Source: an uncultured Ectothiorhodospiraceae bacterium (GTDB lineage: Bacteria; Pseudomonadota; Gammaproteobacteria; UBA9214). From it: a stretch of 42,021 nt of DNA. Made by a program: the position numbers and the translations under genes. The notes below the pieces were generated by a model. The model made no database searches. It was not told the origin of the DNA and saw nothing but the letters and a program-made list of their open reading frames with translations. Below, in pieces: positions 8,343 to 17,897 of this stretch (within the stretch, counting starts at the first letter, position 1; every line of letters starts with the position of its first letter). Location: the NCBI GenBank assembly GCA_947258545.1, contig CAMYJI010000041.1:1-42021 (forward strand). Reading direction: 5' to 3'.

Positions 8343-8480
8343 AGAACCGCTGAGACGCGGAGAACGCAGAGAACGCAGAGAACGCAGAGAAAAGAAGATA
8401 ACTTATTGTAAAGAATCAATAAACAATTTCATTGAAATTGAAATCTCCGCGTATTCTGCGTCTCTGCGGTGAAGATTTTT
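8343..8480. repeat. imperfect inverted repeat (cruciform element), copy 2
   Basis: The left arm holds ACCGCTGAGACGCGGAG followed by three tandem AGAACGCAG units. The right arm (about 8445-8475) holds CTCCGCGTATTCTGCG and TCTCTGCGGTG. About 60 bp of AT-rich sequence forms the loop, and the arms pair imperfectly. It sits immediately 3' of pdxA and matches the element at 4993-5262, which is also followed by pdxA-like sequence. It may serve as the 3' hairpin of the lptD-surA-pdxA transcript. Confidence 0.7.
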
Positions 8481-8493
8481 TATTGGATCTGAT

Positions 8494-9492
8494 TTAACTA
8501 ACAGAGCGCTGGAGGGCGATTTCGATGGCGGTCTCAAGCGCTGCCTGCAGGCTGCCGACGTTGGCCTTGCCGGTCCCGGCCAGGTCGAAGGCCGTGCCGT
8601 GATCGACCGAGGTGCGGATGATCGGCAGCCCCAGGGTAATGTTTACCGCGCGGCCGAAACCCATGTGCTTGAGTACCGGCAGTCCCTGGTCGTGGTACAT
8701 GGCCAGCACGGCATCCGTCTCTGCCAGGTGCCGGGGGGTGAATACGGTATCGGCCGGCACCGGACCGTTGAGATCCATCCCTTGCGCCCGCAGTGTCTGC
8801 AGGGTCGGGATAATGGTGTCGATTTCCTCGCGGCCCAGGTGGCCGCCTTCGCCGGCATGGGGGTTCAGACTGCAGACGCTGATGCGCGGCCGGGCGATAC
8901 CGAAGTCGTTCCTGAGCCCGGCATGCAGGATGCGCAGCACCCGTTCCAGCCGGTCGGTGGTTATCAGTCCGCTGACCCGGGACAGGGGAACGTGGGTAGT
9001 GGCCAGCGCCACCCGCAGGCCCGGTGCGGCCAGCAGCATGACCACATCGCTGCTGCGGGTGGCGGCCGCCAGGTATTCGGTGTGGCCGGTGAAGGGGATG
9101 CCGGCCTCGTTGATTACGGCCTTGTTGAGCGGCCCGGTGACCAGTCCGGCAAACACCCCGCTGCGGCAGCCCTCGATGGCCCGGTCCAGTGTCTCCAGCA
9201 GGTAGCGGGCATTGGCCGGGTCCGGCTGTCCGCAGGCCGCAGGTGCCTGCAGCGGAACCGGCAGAACACAGAGTTCACCGGCGGCGGTGCTGCACGGTTC
9301 TGCGGCAGGGTCCAGCAGCCGGTAGCGGAAGGGCAGTTGCAGGGTGGCGGCGCGTGCCTCCAGCAGGGCGGGATCGCAGACGGCGACCAGTTCGGCGGCG
9401 TGTGCCTGCTGTACCAGTTGCAGGCACAGGTCGGGCCCGATGCCGGCCGGCTCGCCGGGCGTCAACGCCATGCGTAGGATCGGGTCAGGCAA
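8494..9492 (-). CDS. pdxA: 4-hydroxythreonine-4-phosphate dehydrogenase PdxA
   Basis: PdxA oxidises 4-phosphohydroxy-L-threonine with NAD(P)+ in the DXP-dependent pyridoxal phosphate pathway. The N-terminal [14 protein letters not shown] signature is present, with the three metal-binding histidine segments [15 protein letters not shown] and [12 protein letters not shown], and the ending [11 protein letters not shown]. The start is uncertain: a TTG at 9492 gives 332 residues, close to the 329 of E. coli PdxA, and lies just after the surA stop. The first ATG in this region (9471) would leave only one residue before the conserved core, and starts further upstream would run into surA. It is probably translated as part of an lptD-surA-pdxA operon. 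A decayed second 3' end of this gene lies at 5271-5332. Confidence 0.94.
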   Translation of the reverse strand: MPDPILRMALTPGEPAGIGPDLCLQLVQQAHAAELVAVCDPALLEARAATLQLPFRYRLLDPAAEPCSTAAGELCVLPVPLQAPAACGQPDPANARYLLETLDRAIEGCRSGVFAGLVTGPLNKAVINEAGIPFTGHTEYLAAATRSSDVVMLLAAPGLRVALATTHVPLSRVSGLITTDRLERVLRILHAGLRNDFGIARPRISVCSLNPHAGEGGHLGREEIDTIIPTLQTLRAQGMDLNGPVPADTVFTPRHLAETDAVLAMYHDQGLPVLKHMGFGRAVNITLGLPIIRTSVDHGTAFDLAGTGKANVGSLQAALETAIEIALQRSVS

Positions 9493-9509
9493 GAGGTGTA
9501 CTGCGGCGT

Positions 9510-10820
9510 CTAGGAATCGAGTCGGTATTCGACATAGGCCTCGTCGCGCAGGCGCCGCAGCCAAAGCAGCAGCTGTTCATCGCTCTTGCGTGACCGTATC
9601 AGTTTGATGGCCTTGGATCGCTTGTACTCTGCGGTGCTGTCATGCTCCCGCCGCTCCAGCACCTCGAGGATGTGCCAGCCGAACTGGGACTTGAAGGGTT
9701 GACTGAGCTGCCCGGGTTGCAGCTTGTTCATGGCCTCCTCGAACTCCGGGACCAGTTCCCCCGGATTGACCCAGCTGAGGTCGCCGCCCTTGGCGGCGGA
9801 CAGCGTATCCTGGGAATTCGATTTCGCCAGGGCCGCGAAGTCCTCGCCGCCACGGATACGTTGTTCGAGCTGTTGCAGGCGAACCCTGGTTTCCTCGTCC
9901 GAGTGCAGGGCATCCGGCTTGAGCAGGATATGGCGTACCCGGGTCTGCTTGACCACGTAGCGTTCGCCGCCGCGCTGCTCGATCAGCTTGATGATGTGAA
10001 AGCCGCTGGGGCTGCGGATCAGTTTCGATATCTCACCGGGCTGCAGCGACTTGAGCGGTTCGACGAACAGGGTCGGCATCTGGCCCAGGCTGCGCCAGCC
10101 GATGTCGCCACCGTCGAGTGCTGTCTGGCCGTTGGACTCCGCGATGGCCGTACGGGAAAAATCGGCCCCGCCGGCGAGACTGGCAAGAACCTGCCCGGCA
10201 TGCTGTTGTGCCGCCTGTATCTGCTCGGGGCTGGCGGCCTCGGGAACGGCAATCAGGATATGCGCGAGATGGTACTGAACATCGCCCTGGTCGCTGGCTT
10301 CCAGGTTGGCAAGCAGGTTTTCGACCTCCTGGTCGCTGACCTTCAAACGGCTGCCCACCATTTGCCGGCGCAGCTGGTTGATGACAAGTTCCTTGCGCAG
10401 GTCCTCGCGAAACCTGGCATAGTCGTAGCCGTCGCGTTCGAGCACGCTACGGAACTGGGTCAGAGTAACGCCGTTTGCCTTCGCCAGCTCCTGCAACTTG
10501 CTGTTCAGGGCGGTATCGTCGATGCGTATGCCGCTGTTTTCCGCAAGCTGCAGTTGCAACCGCTCAACGATCAGCCGCTCCAGTACCTGCTTTTCCAGGA
10601 TAGCGCGCGGCGGCAGCTGAGTGTCCTTCTTTTGCAGCTCGGCGGATATCGACACCATCTCGTTGTCCAGTTCGCTGTGCGTGATGATGTCGTCGTTGAC
10701 CACCGCAACAATGCGGTTGATCAGCCTGGTTTCGGAGAGGTCGCTGTTCTCTGTTTGCGCGGTACCGGCCAGGGGCAGCACGGCCAGGGCCACGCCGATC
10801 AGCTGGGTTAGGGATTTCAT
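9510..10820 (-). CDS. surA: periplasmic chaperone and peptidyl-prolyl isomerase SurA
   Basis: SurA escorts unfolded outer-membrane proteins, including LptD, through the periplasm. The 436-residue protein has a signal peptide ([22 protein letters not shown]), the SurA N-terminal chaperone domain ([17 protein letters not shown], about residues 35-150) and two parvulin domains. The first runs from HLAHILIAV to [13 protein letters not shown], the second from RVRHILLKP to [12 protein letters not shown]. Its length matches the 428 residues of the E. coli protein. The ATG follows GGAAATCAGGC. It lies 12 bp after lptD and is followed by pdxA, the usual order. Confidence 0.97.
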   Translation of the reverse strand: MKSLTQLIGVALAVLPLAGTAQTENSDLSETRLINRIVAVVNDDIITHSELDNEMVSISAELQKKDTQLPPRAILEKQVLERLIVERLQLQLAENSGIRIDDTALNSKLQELAKANGVTLTQFRSVLERDGYDYARFREDLRKELVINQLRRQMVGSRLKVSDQEVENLLANLEASDQGDVQYHLAHILIAVPEAASPEQIQAAQQHAGQVLASLAGGADFSRTAIAESNGQTALDGGDIGWRSLGQMPTLFVEPLKSLQPGEISKLIRSPSGFHIIKLIEQRGGERYVVKQTRVRHILLKPDALHSDEETRVRLQQLEQRIRGGEDFAALAKSNSQDTLSAAKGGDLSWVNPGELVPEFEEAMNKLQPGQLSQPFKSQFGWHILEVLERREHDSTAEYKRSKAIKLIRSRKSDEQLLLWLRRLRDEAYVEYRLDS

Positions 10821-10832
10821 GCCTGATTTCCG

Positions 10833-13232
10833 TCAGTAAACCGATTGGTAGCCTAGGATACCACGTTCAAGCAGGCGATCGACCTGGCGGCCGCTGCTGG
10901 TAAGCCCCTTGAGTTCGATCTGCAGGTAGATCCCGGAGTTGCGGTCGCCGCCCTCATCGTTGACATAACTGCGGCCGACAAGCTGGGCTGCCCAGCAGCA
11001 GCTCTCGTAGCCGAAACCGGCAATTGCCTCCAGGGTCTCGCGGCTGTCAAGGGCATAGTTCCAGCGACCGATGGCATGCCAACTGCGCCCCAGTGGCCAA
11101 AGGAAGGAGAAGTCCGTTTGTTCAAGGGATTCATCGCGAAACCGGTAGGACAGGTTGACCATCTGGCGTTTGCTGACCCGGTACTGGACCCGGAAGTCGC
11201 TGCGCCGGGTCTGGCGCTCGTGCGGGTCCCAGATGATGCCGGCACCGGCGTTCCAGCCCGGGTCCAGTTCCAGGCTGAGTTCGCCGATGACATCTGAGCG
11301 GCTGGTCGTCTCCGCGCTCTGACCGGGCAGTGTGACCTTCCGGTCACGGAAGTAGAGGAGTTCCCCCAGGCTTGCGCTGAATTTCTGTACGCCGGTGGCC
11401 GGCTCGAGGATGCGCGTGGTCAGGATCAGGGCGAGTTGATTGGCATCGCCCATACGGTCCGGACCGCTGAAACGGTTCTCCTGGAACAGCTGCCATATAT
11501 TGAAGTCGTATTCACCGGTATCGAAGACCGGAATATTGTCCTGGTCCTTGTTCGGTACATAGAGGTAGAACAGGCGCGGTTCCAGTGTCTGGATGTGGGC
11601 AGTGTCATTCCAGCTGAATTCGCGGTCAAGGAAGGCACCGGCATCCAGGCTGAGCACCGGGGTGGTGCGCTCGGGGGCGTCCGGATCGCCCGGGCTGACC
11701 GTGTCCAGCCGGTACACGGTGTGGCGCAGGCCGAGCGCGGGTTCCATGAACCAGGCGGCCCGGTTGACCGGCAGGCTGACACGCGGCCGAATGTCGATGC
11801 GTGAGCCGCTGACACGGTTGTCCTGATCGAACTCGGTGTATTCAGAGTCCAGCGCGAACTGCAGGCCATGGAAGCGCTGCTGTGGTGTGGCGTTGAAGCG
11901 TATCTGGGGCAGGCGCCGATAGGGTCTGCTGGACTCGGCAATCCGGGTATCGATGGTCTGGTAGTCCTGCAGGCGTGCCTGGAGTGTCCACTCGTCCCCA
12001 TTGTAGGTGGCCAGCGCGCTGCGCTCGAGGTGGGTCGCACTGGATTGGACCAGCCCGGTGCCAAGGTCTTCGAAATAATCGGTATCCGAGACATCCTTCA
12101 CAATGAGCCGTGTGCGCAGACGGGCTGCCGGGTTCCAGTTGTGCTGCAACGACACGGCATGCCGGTCATTACCGAAGAGATCGTCCGACGGCAGGTACTC
12201 GAAGTTCAGCGTCCCGCGACTGCGCCTGTTGAGATAGCGGAATTCCGTACCCAGCATGACACCGCGATCACGCATAAACCGAGGGATCAGGGTGGCGTCA
12301 CGATGGGGCGCAATATTCCAGTAGTAGGGCAGGCTCAGATCGAGGCCGGTTTCACCCGACTGGCCGAAACTAGGCACCAGCAGGCCGGACTTGCGCCGGT
12401 CGTCGATCGGGAAGCTGATGTAAGGGGTGTAGAGTAGCGGCACACCCTTGAGGCGCAGTTTTGCATCGCGTGCGACGCCAGTGCCGGTTTCCTGGTCGAG
12501 GCGCACGTCATCAGCCGCGAGCACCCAGTCGGTGTTGCCGGGCGCGCAGGTGGTGTAGCTGGCCTGTTCGAGACGGTGGTGCTGGCGGCCTTCCAGGTGT
12601 GCGGCACTGGCGCTGCCCCGGCCATGAGACTCGGGCAGTACATAGTCAATGTTGTGCAGGCTGCCGCGGTCCTCGTCCGGGAGCATGCGGGCGTGCTCGC
12701 TGTTGATGGAAAGCCCCGGACTTCGATAGCGCACGTTGCCCTCGGCGTCGACCACACCCAGGTTGCGGTCGTAGATGATGGTGTCGGCGTGCAGCTGCTG
12801 GTCCCTATAGTTGACGACAGCGTTGCCCTGCAGGGTATGGATATCCGCGCCGCTCGATTCCGCCGCGTCGGCCGACAGCCGAATGCGGTCATCACTGTCG
12901 GCGGCCTCGGCCGGGGCCGTGAACGGGGCCTCCGCAGGCGGCGGGCAGCGCCGCCAGCGATCTTCGTTTACGCCGGTCCGGGCTCCGGTCCGGGTGGTAC
13001 TGGCAGGCGTCACGCTTGCCGGCCCCGGTTCGGTCTCCGCCGTGTCCACCGGGTCGGGCATCACGGGATTTTCGGTTGCGGCCAGCAAGCCCGCTCCGGG
13101 CAACTCCCCGGCCAGACAATCCCAGTCATCGTCCGCGGTCGCCTGACATGCCCATGGCAAGACGCCGGCGTGCGTCGCGCCGGCAGACAGCAGCAGGCAT
13201 GCGCTCATCAACAAGGGAATGCGATAGCTCAT
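10833..13232 (-). CDS. lptD: LPS-assembly protein LptD
   Basis: LptD is the outer-membrane beta-barrel that, with LptE, inserts lipopolysaccharide into the outer leaflet. The 799-residue protein has a signal peptide (MSYRIPLLMSACLLLSAGATHA), an extended low-complexity linker, and an N-terminal OstA/LptA-like jellyroll from about residue 115 (LSADAAESSGADIHTLQGNA). The C-terminal barrel includes the conserved strands KSGLLVPSFGQS and RHAVSLQHNW. The paired cysteines in GYESCCWAAQL near the C-terminus are those used for inter-domain disulfides, with N-terminal cysteines available as partners. It is the first gene of the lptD-surA-pdxA unit. No sigma-E-type promoter was recognised in the 146 bp shared with the divergent RND genes. 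Confidence 0.96.
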   Translation of the reverse strand: MSYRIPLLMSACLLLSAGATHAGVLPWACQATADDDWDCLAGELPGAGLLAATENPVMPDPVDTAETEPGPASVTPASTTRTGARTGVNEDRWRRCPPPAEAPFTAPAEAADSDDRIRLSADAAESSGADIHTLQGNAVVNYRDQQLHADTIIYDRNLGVVDAEGNVRYRSPGLSINSEHARMLPDEDRGSLHNIDYVLPESHGRGSASAAHLEGRQHHRLEQASYTTCAPGNTDWVLAADDVRLDQETGTGVARDAKLRLKGVPLLYTPYISFPIDDRRKSGLLVPSFGQSGETGLDLSLPYYWNIAPHRDATLIPRFMRDRGVMLGTEFRYLNRRSRGTLNFEYLPSDDLFGNDRHAVSLQHNWNPAARLRTRLIVKDVSDTDYFEDLGTGLVQSSATHLERSALATYNGDEWTLQARLQDYQTIDTRIAESSRPYRRLPQIRFNATPQQRFHGLQFALDSEYTEFDQDNRVSGSRIDIRPRVSLPVNRAAWFMEPALGLRHTVYRLDTVSPGDPDAPERTTPVLSLDAGAFLDREFSWNDTAHIQTLEPRLFYLYVPNKDQDNIPVFDTGEYDFNIWQLFQENRFSGPDRMGDANQLALILTTRILEPATGVQKFSASLGELLYFRDRKVTLPGQSAETTSRSDVIGELSLELDPGWNAGAGIIWDPHERQTRRSDFRVQYRVSKRQMVNLSYRFRDESLEQTDFSFLWPLGRSWHAIGRWNYALDSRETLEAIAGFGYESCCWAAQLVGRSYVNDEGGDRNSGIYLQIELKGLTSSGRQVDRLLERGILGYQSVY

Positions 13233-13378
13233 TCAGGCGTCCGGGATAGTGGCAGTATGTCCGTGTCCGTAGCGGATGATCCCGGCGTTTCCAGCGGGTA
13301 TCCGGCCGCTCACGCGGCTGGCGGGCGTAGAGTAAAATCGCATAGAATGGCTTTCTATTCAAATATTTTGTAATCAAT

Positions 13379-14563
13379 GTGTTATCGCTAACTACAAGGA
13401 ATATGGGCAAACGTCTGCGCTCCCTGGTGGTGATTGCGCTGGTGGCCCTGAGCGTACTACTGTTGATCCTGACGCGTCCGGACCGCACGCCCGAGTTGGC
13501 CGAGGCGGCGATCTCGAATGTCATCGTGACCCCGGTGCAGACCCACAAACTGCTGCCGCAGGAGAGCGTGAGCGGACGTCTCGAGCCGATGCGCAAGAGC
13601 GCGCTGCACTTCGAGCTCAGCGGACAGGTCAGTGAGCGCCAGGTAGAGCCAGGCCAACGGGTCGATACGGGTGCCGTATTGCTGACACTGGTGGCGGACG
13701 ACTACCGGGATGCACTGGCCACGGCCGAGGTGCAACTCGCACTCGAGGCGAGCAATATCCGCCGTGACCGGGAATTGCTCGCATTGGCCAGGCGCAACCT
13801 GGCCTTGCAGAAGGCAGAGGTCGCGCGCCTGGATAAACTCGGCAAGGACTCGCTGATTTCGCAGTCGCGCCTCGACGAGGCCCGTATCAAACAACTGCAG
13901 CTGGAATCGGACGTGGCGCAACTCAGGGCCAGTACCGGTACGGCTGAGTCCCGGCTGGGACTGCTGGAGACGGAACACAACCGGGCCGCACGTGACGTGC
14001 TGCGTACCGGCCTGAAGGCACCGTTTGCCGGTGCCGTGAACGCCGTGCGGGTGCAGGTCGGCGACTATGTGACGCCGAGCCAGCCGGTTGTCGAATTGAT
14101 CGATACCACGGAACTCGACCTCTATGTCGAGGTGCGCGGTGAACTGGTACAGGCCCTGATGCAGGGGCAGCGCGTGACCGTCACTGCTGATGAACTGCAC
14201 CTGGAGGGGCACATCGTCGCGCTCCAGCTGGATCCCGATCCGGCGACGTTCACCCACGCCGTGCGCGTGCGGGTGCCGGGTGACGAGGCCCGGCCCGGCA
14301 TGCTGGCGCGCGTGGAGTTGCCCCTGCATCCATTGGAAGACGTGATCGCTGTTCCCCTGACGGCGGTGTTGCTGGATCAGGGCAGGGCCTATGTGTTCAA
14401 GGTTGTCGATGATGTGCTGGCGCGTATCGAGGTCAGGACCGGACCTCGGGTCGATGATCTGCAGGTGATCCGCAGCGGTCTGGCCGTCGGCGATCGTGTG
14501 GTGGTGAGTGGTGTGGCGGCCTACAGTGATGGCCAGCCGGCGCACATCCTCGGTGAGCAGTAG
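13379..14563 (+). CDS. RND efflux periplasmic adaptor (HlyD/MFP family)
   Basis: This is the membrane-fusion subunit that links an inner-membrane RND pump to an outer-membrane channel. An N-terminal hydrophobic anchor (LVVIALVALSVLLLIL) is followed by half-lipoyl segments (SGRLEPMRKSALHFELSG and LKAPFAGAVNAVRVQVGDYV). These flank a long alpha-helical hairpin rich in Arg, Leu and Glu (about residues 105-190), then beta-barrel and membrane-proximal domains. The start is uncertain: a GTG at 13379, or an ATG at 13403 with AAGGA too close to it. It lies 21 bp upstream of the pump gene, and no TolC-like gene is in the window. It is divergent from lptD. Confidence 0.92.
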   Translation: MLSLTTRNMGKRLRSLVVIALVALSVLLLILTRPDRTPELAEAAISNVIVTPVQTHKLLPQESVSGRLEPMRKSALHFELSGQVSERQVEPGQRVDTGAVLLTLVADDYRDALATAEVQLALEASNIRRDRELLALARRNLALQKAEVARLDKLGKDSLISQSRLDEARIKQLQLESDVAQLRASTGTAESRLGLLETEHNRAARDVLRTGLKAPFAGAVNAVRVQVGDYVTPSQPVVELIDTTELDLYVEVRGELVQALMQGQRVTVTADELHLEGHIVALQLDPDPATFTHAVRVRVPGDEARPGMLARVELPLHPLEDVIAVPLTAVLLDQGRAYVFKVVDDVLARIEVRTGPRVDDLQVIRSGLAVGDRVVVSGVAAYSDGQPAHILGEQ

Positions 14564-14584
14564 GTTCGGCCCGGTTCCGCTTCA

Positions 14585-17500
14585 ATGTCACTGATCCGCT
14601 TTGCCATCGCCAATCCCCTGGTCACCAACCTGCTGCTCGGGATCGTGGTCATCCTCGGGGTCCTTTCCTGGCGCGCAATGCCGCAGGAAATGTTTCCGGT
14701 TGTCGAGCTCGATTCTGTACTTATCACTGCCGAGTTCGAGGGTGCCTCGCCTGAGGAGGTCGAAAGCCAGGTCACCCTGCCCGTCGAGGAGGAATTCGAC
14801 GGCATGGCGGATATCGACGTGATCACCTCGACCAGTAACGAGGGGATGTCGTCGACCCTCATCAAGCTCAAATCGGGCACCGATGTCGACCAGTTCATGC
14901 GCGACGCGCAGACCGCCCTGGACCAGGTCACCGACCTGCCGGAGGAGGCCGAAGAGCCCGAGCTGGTCCGCATGAAGACACGCTTCCCGGTGATCAGTAT
15001 GACCCTCTACGGGGACGTCGCGCGTGGCTATCTCTATGACCAGGCCGACACCATCAAACAACGCATGCTGCAGATACCGGGTGTCTCCAGTGTGGGTGTG
15101 GCGGGTGACCGCGAGTGGGAAATCTGGGTCGAGGTCGACCCCTTCAATCTGGCGGCGCGCAAGGTGTCGCTGGGACAGGTCATGGCGGCGGTACGCGCCA
15201 ACCTGCGCGACCTGCCGGGCGGTTCCCTGAAGGCGCAGGAGGGCGATATTCTGCTGCGCGGCAGGGGCGTGGCGCCTGACCCGGAGCAGATCGCGGGTAT
15301 CGTGGTACGCGGCAACGCCTCGGGCGGGGTGCTTGAACTCGGGGAGGTGGCGCAGATTGAACTGCGCCTGGAGGAGGCCCGGACACTGGGTCGTTTCAAT
15401 GGCGTGCCCTCGGTCAATCTCACAGTGACCAAGACCCGGGATGCCTCGACCATTGACGTTTCGGATGCGGTGCGTGCCTTTGCCGACGAGTTGAAGTCCG
15501 AACTGCCGTCCAGTATCCAGGTCGGCCTGTTCAGCGACCTGTCGGTCTACGTCAGGACACGTCTCAATACCGTCAAGTCATCCGGCCTGGTGGGGCTGGT
15601 GCTGGTGCTGTTTTCGCTCTACCTGTTTCTCAATTTCCGGGTGGCCCTGATCACCGCCATGGGCATCCCGGTGTCCTTCCTGGTGGCCGTTGCGGCGATC
15701 AACTACCTGGGCTACACCATCAACATGGTCTCGCTGTTCGCTTTCCTGATTGCGCTCGGCCTGATTGTCGATGATGCCATCATCGTTACCGAAAACATGT
15801 ACCGGCACATGGAGCTGGGCAAGCCGGCAGCTGAGGCGGCGCGCGTCGGCGCGCGCGAGGTCTTGTGGCCGGTCGTCGCCAGTACGGCGACAACAGTCGC
15901 GGCCTTCATGCCCATGTTCGCGATCCAGGGCACGATGGGTGCCTTTATCGCGGTCATCCCGGTGGTGGTCAGTGCGGCACTACTCGGGTCGCTGTGGGAG
16001 GCATTCGGGGTGTTGCCATCCCACGCCGCGGAACTGCTGCATGTCCACAAGGACAGGAAGCGCAACAGCCGTATTGACTGGGGTGCGCTGCTGGCGCGTT
16101 ATGTCGGGTTGTTGCGCTGGTCGTTGTGCAACCGCTACTTTGTGGCGCTGCTGGCCATCGGTATCCTGGCGGTGACCCTGGTGTTTGCGCTGACGCGCAT
16201 ACCGTTCCAGCTGTTCGACGATGTCGATATCGGCCAGTTCTTTATCAATGCCGAGGCGCCCAACACCTACAGCCTGGAGGATACGGCAAATCTCGCCGCG
16301 CAGATGGAGCAGGTGGTGCTGGGCTCATTGGGCGAGGACGATCTCGATACCCTGCTGACGAACGTGGGCGTGACCTTCATCGACTTCAACCGATTCCAGT
16401 TTGGCAGTCACTATATCCAACTGGTCGTCGACCTGAAGAAACGGCGGCCCGAGGGCTTCATCGAGCGCTTCATTACCCCGCTGGTCAGCCTGAAGTTCAG
16501 GTGGGAGGGGACCCGTACCCGGCCGACCGAGGAGATCATCAATGAATTGCGTGACCGGTTCCAGGGCATCGCCGGTATCCAGCGGGTGGCTGTCCAGCGG
16601 CCGCAGGGTGGTCCGGCCGGTGCGGACATCGAGGTCGGGGTGACCGGCCCGGATGTGAATGTCCTGCGTGACCAGGCCGGTGAAATCGTCAATTATCTGC
16701 AACGCCTGCCCGGGGTCCACGACGTGCGCCAGAATCTCGAGGCTGGCAAGCTGGAATACCAGTACAGCCTGAATGCGCGTGGCCGAGAACTCGGCCTGAC
16801 GCAAAGCGATCTTGCCGACGCGGTCCGGACCGGTTTTCTCGGCATCGAGGCGGTGCATGTCACCTACGGTGACAAGCGTATACCGGTGCGCGTGATCTAC
16901 CCGGAGGCAATCCGCCGGACCAGTGACCTGGAAAACCTGCCGATCACGCTGGATGACGGGCGCCTGGTCTATCTCGGCGATGTGGCCGATATCAGGGCAG
17001 GGCGCGGCATGAATACCATCAGCCGCCGGGATACCCTGCGGCTCGGGCTGGTGACGGCCGAGGTGGACGACCAGGCGACCACTCCGCTCGAGGTGACCGA
17101 GCAGGTGGGCGCCGAATTCAGCGATCTGGAGCGGCGCCTGCCCGGCTATGCCCTGCTGTTCCTGGGCGAGAAGAAGGAGGCCTCGGAGTCCTTCGAGGGG
17201 ATGCGCGATGCCCTGCTGATCGCCGGGGTGATTATCTTCTTTATACTGGCTACCCTGTTTCGCTCGCTACTGGACCCGCTGGTGGTGATGTTCGCCATTC
17301 CCTTCGGCTTCATCGGTGTGGTCTTCGGGCATATCCTGTTCGGTTACAACCTGCAGTTTCTGTCCATGATCGGGTTTCTTGCCCTGACCGGTATCGTGGT
17401 GAATGACTCGCTGATCCTGGTCAACTTCGCCGAGCGCATGCGCCGCGAGGGGCTGGACCGTATCGACGCACTTGTCGAGGCCGGCAGGGTGCGCGCCCGT

Positions 17501-17740
17501 CCGATCCTGTTGACCAGTATCACCACCTTCCTGGGCATCTCGCCGCTGATCTTTTTTGCCACCGGCCAGACGGCGTTTCTGTCACCGATGGCCGTGAGCC
17601 TCGGCTTCGGGTTGCTGTTCGCCACGGCCGTAATACTGGTCGCCATACCGTGTTTCTACCTGATTGCCGATGATATGCGCGCAGCCACCCGGCAACGGCT
17701 GCAGGCCTGGTCAGGCAGTGTGCTGCAAGATGAGGACTAG
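14585..17740 (+). CDS. RND-superfamily efflux pump permease (AcrB/MdtB-like)
   Basis: The 1051-residue protein has the duplicated RND layout: an N-terminal membrane helix (LVTNLLLGIVVILGVLSW), a large periplasmic porter domain, a helix bundle, then a second copy. The proton-relay acidic pair is visible in TM4 (GLIVDDAIIVTENMYRHME), and its partner repeat near the C-terminus is FLALTGIVVNDSLILVNFAE. The substrate class is not decidable by eye; the sequence belongs to the broad HAE-like group rather than an obvious heavy-metal type. It is translated after the adaptor gene in the same direction. Its stop codon lies within the left arm of a 125-bp inverted-repeat element. Confidence 0.93.
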   Translation: MSLIRFAIANPLVTNLLLGIVVILGVLSWRAMPQEMFPVVELDSVLITAEFEGASPEEVESQVTLPVEEEFDGMADIDVITSTSNEGMSSTLIKLKSGTDVDQFMRDAQTALDQVTDLPEEAEEPELVRMKTRFPVISMTLYGDVARGYLYDQADTIKQRMLQIPGVSSVGVAGDREWEIWVEVDPFNLAARKVSLGQVMAAVRANLRDLPGGSLKAQEGDILLRGRGVAPDPEQIAGIVVRGNASGGVLELGEVAQIELRLEEARTLGRFNGVPSVNLTVTKTRDASTIDVSDAVRAFADELKSELPSSIQVGLFSDLSVYVRTRLNTVKSSGLVGLVLVLFSLYLFLNFRVALITAMGIPVSFLVAVAAINYLGYTINMVSLFAFLIALGLIVDDAIIVTENMYRHMELGKPAAEAARVGAREVLWPVVASTATTVAAFMPMFAIQGTMGAFIAVIPVVVSAALLGSLWEAFGVLPSHAAELLHVHKDRKRNSRIDWGALLARYVGLLRWSLCNRYFVALLAIGILAVTLVFALTRIPFQLFDDVDIGQFFINAEAPNTYSLEDTANLAAQMEQVVLGSLGEDDLDTLLTNVGVTFIDFNRFQFGSHYIQLVVDLKKRRPEGFIERFITPLVSLKFRWEGTRTRPTEEIINELRDRFQGIAGIQRVAVQRPQGGPAGADIEVGVTGPDVNVLRDQAGEIVNYLQRLPGVHDVRQNLEAGKLEYQYSLNARGRELGLTQSDLADAVRTGFLGIEAVHVTYGDKRIPVRVIYPEAIRRTSDLENLPITLDDGRLVYLGDVADIRAGRGMNTISRRDTLRLGLVTAEVDDQATTPLEVTEQVGAEFSDLERRLPGYALLFLGEKKEASESFEGMRDALLIAGVIIFFILATLFRSLLDPLVVMFAIPFGFIGVVFGHILFGYNLQFLSMIGFLALTGIVVNDSLILVNFAERMRREGLDRIDALVEAGRVRARPILLTSITTFLGISPLIFFATGQTAFLSPMAVSLGFGLLFATAVILVAIPCFYLIADDMRAATRQRLQAWSGSVLQDED

Positions 17741-17861
17741 CCCGCATTTCTCACCGGGCGGCGGTGTATTCTCATAAGGCACTGATGAAAAGAACAGAAT
17801 GAAGATAAGGAACAAGACAGAATGTTTTGCCTTGCCTATCCCGGTGAAAAATGCGGGCTAG
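17737..17861. repeat. 125-bp MITE-like element with 22-bp terminal inverted repeats
   Basis: The arms at 17737-17758 and 17840-17861 are reverse complements with one mismatch in 22 bp. Both termini are CTAG, and the arms contain CCCGCATTT and AAATGCGGG. The 81-bp centre is AG-rich on the + strand and codes for nothing. The pump gene's TAG stop is formed by the left terminus. The structure fits a non-autonomous transposon relic, or a large terminator hairpin between convergent genes. Confidence 0.7.
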
Positions 17862-17897
17862 TACCCGGACCCGTACAGCATGATCCGGAAGGGCGCG

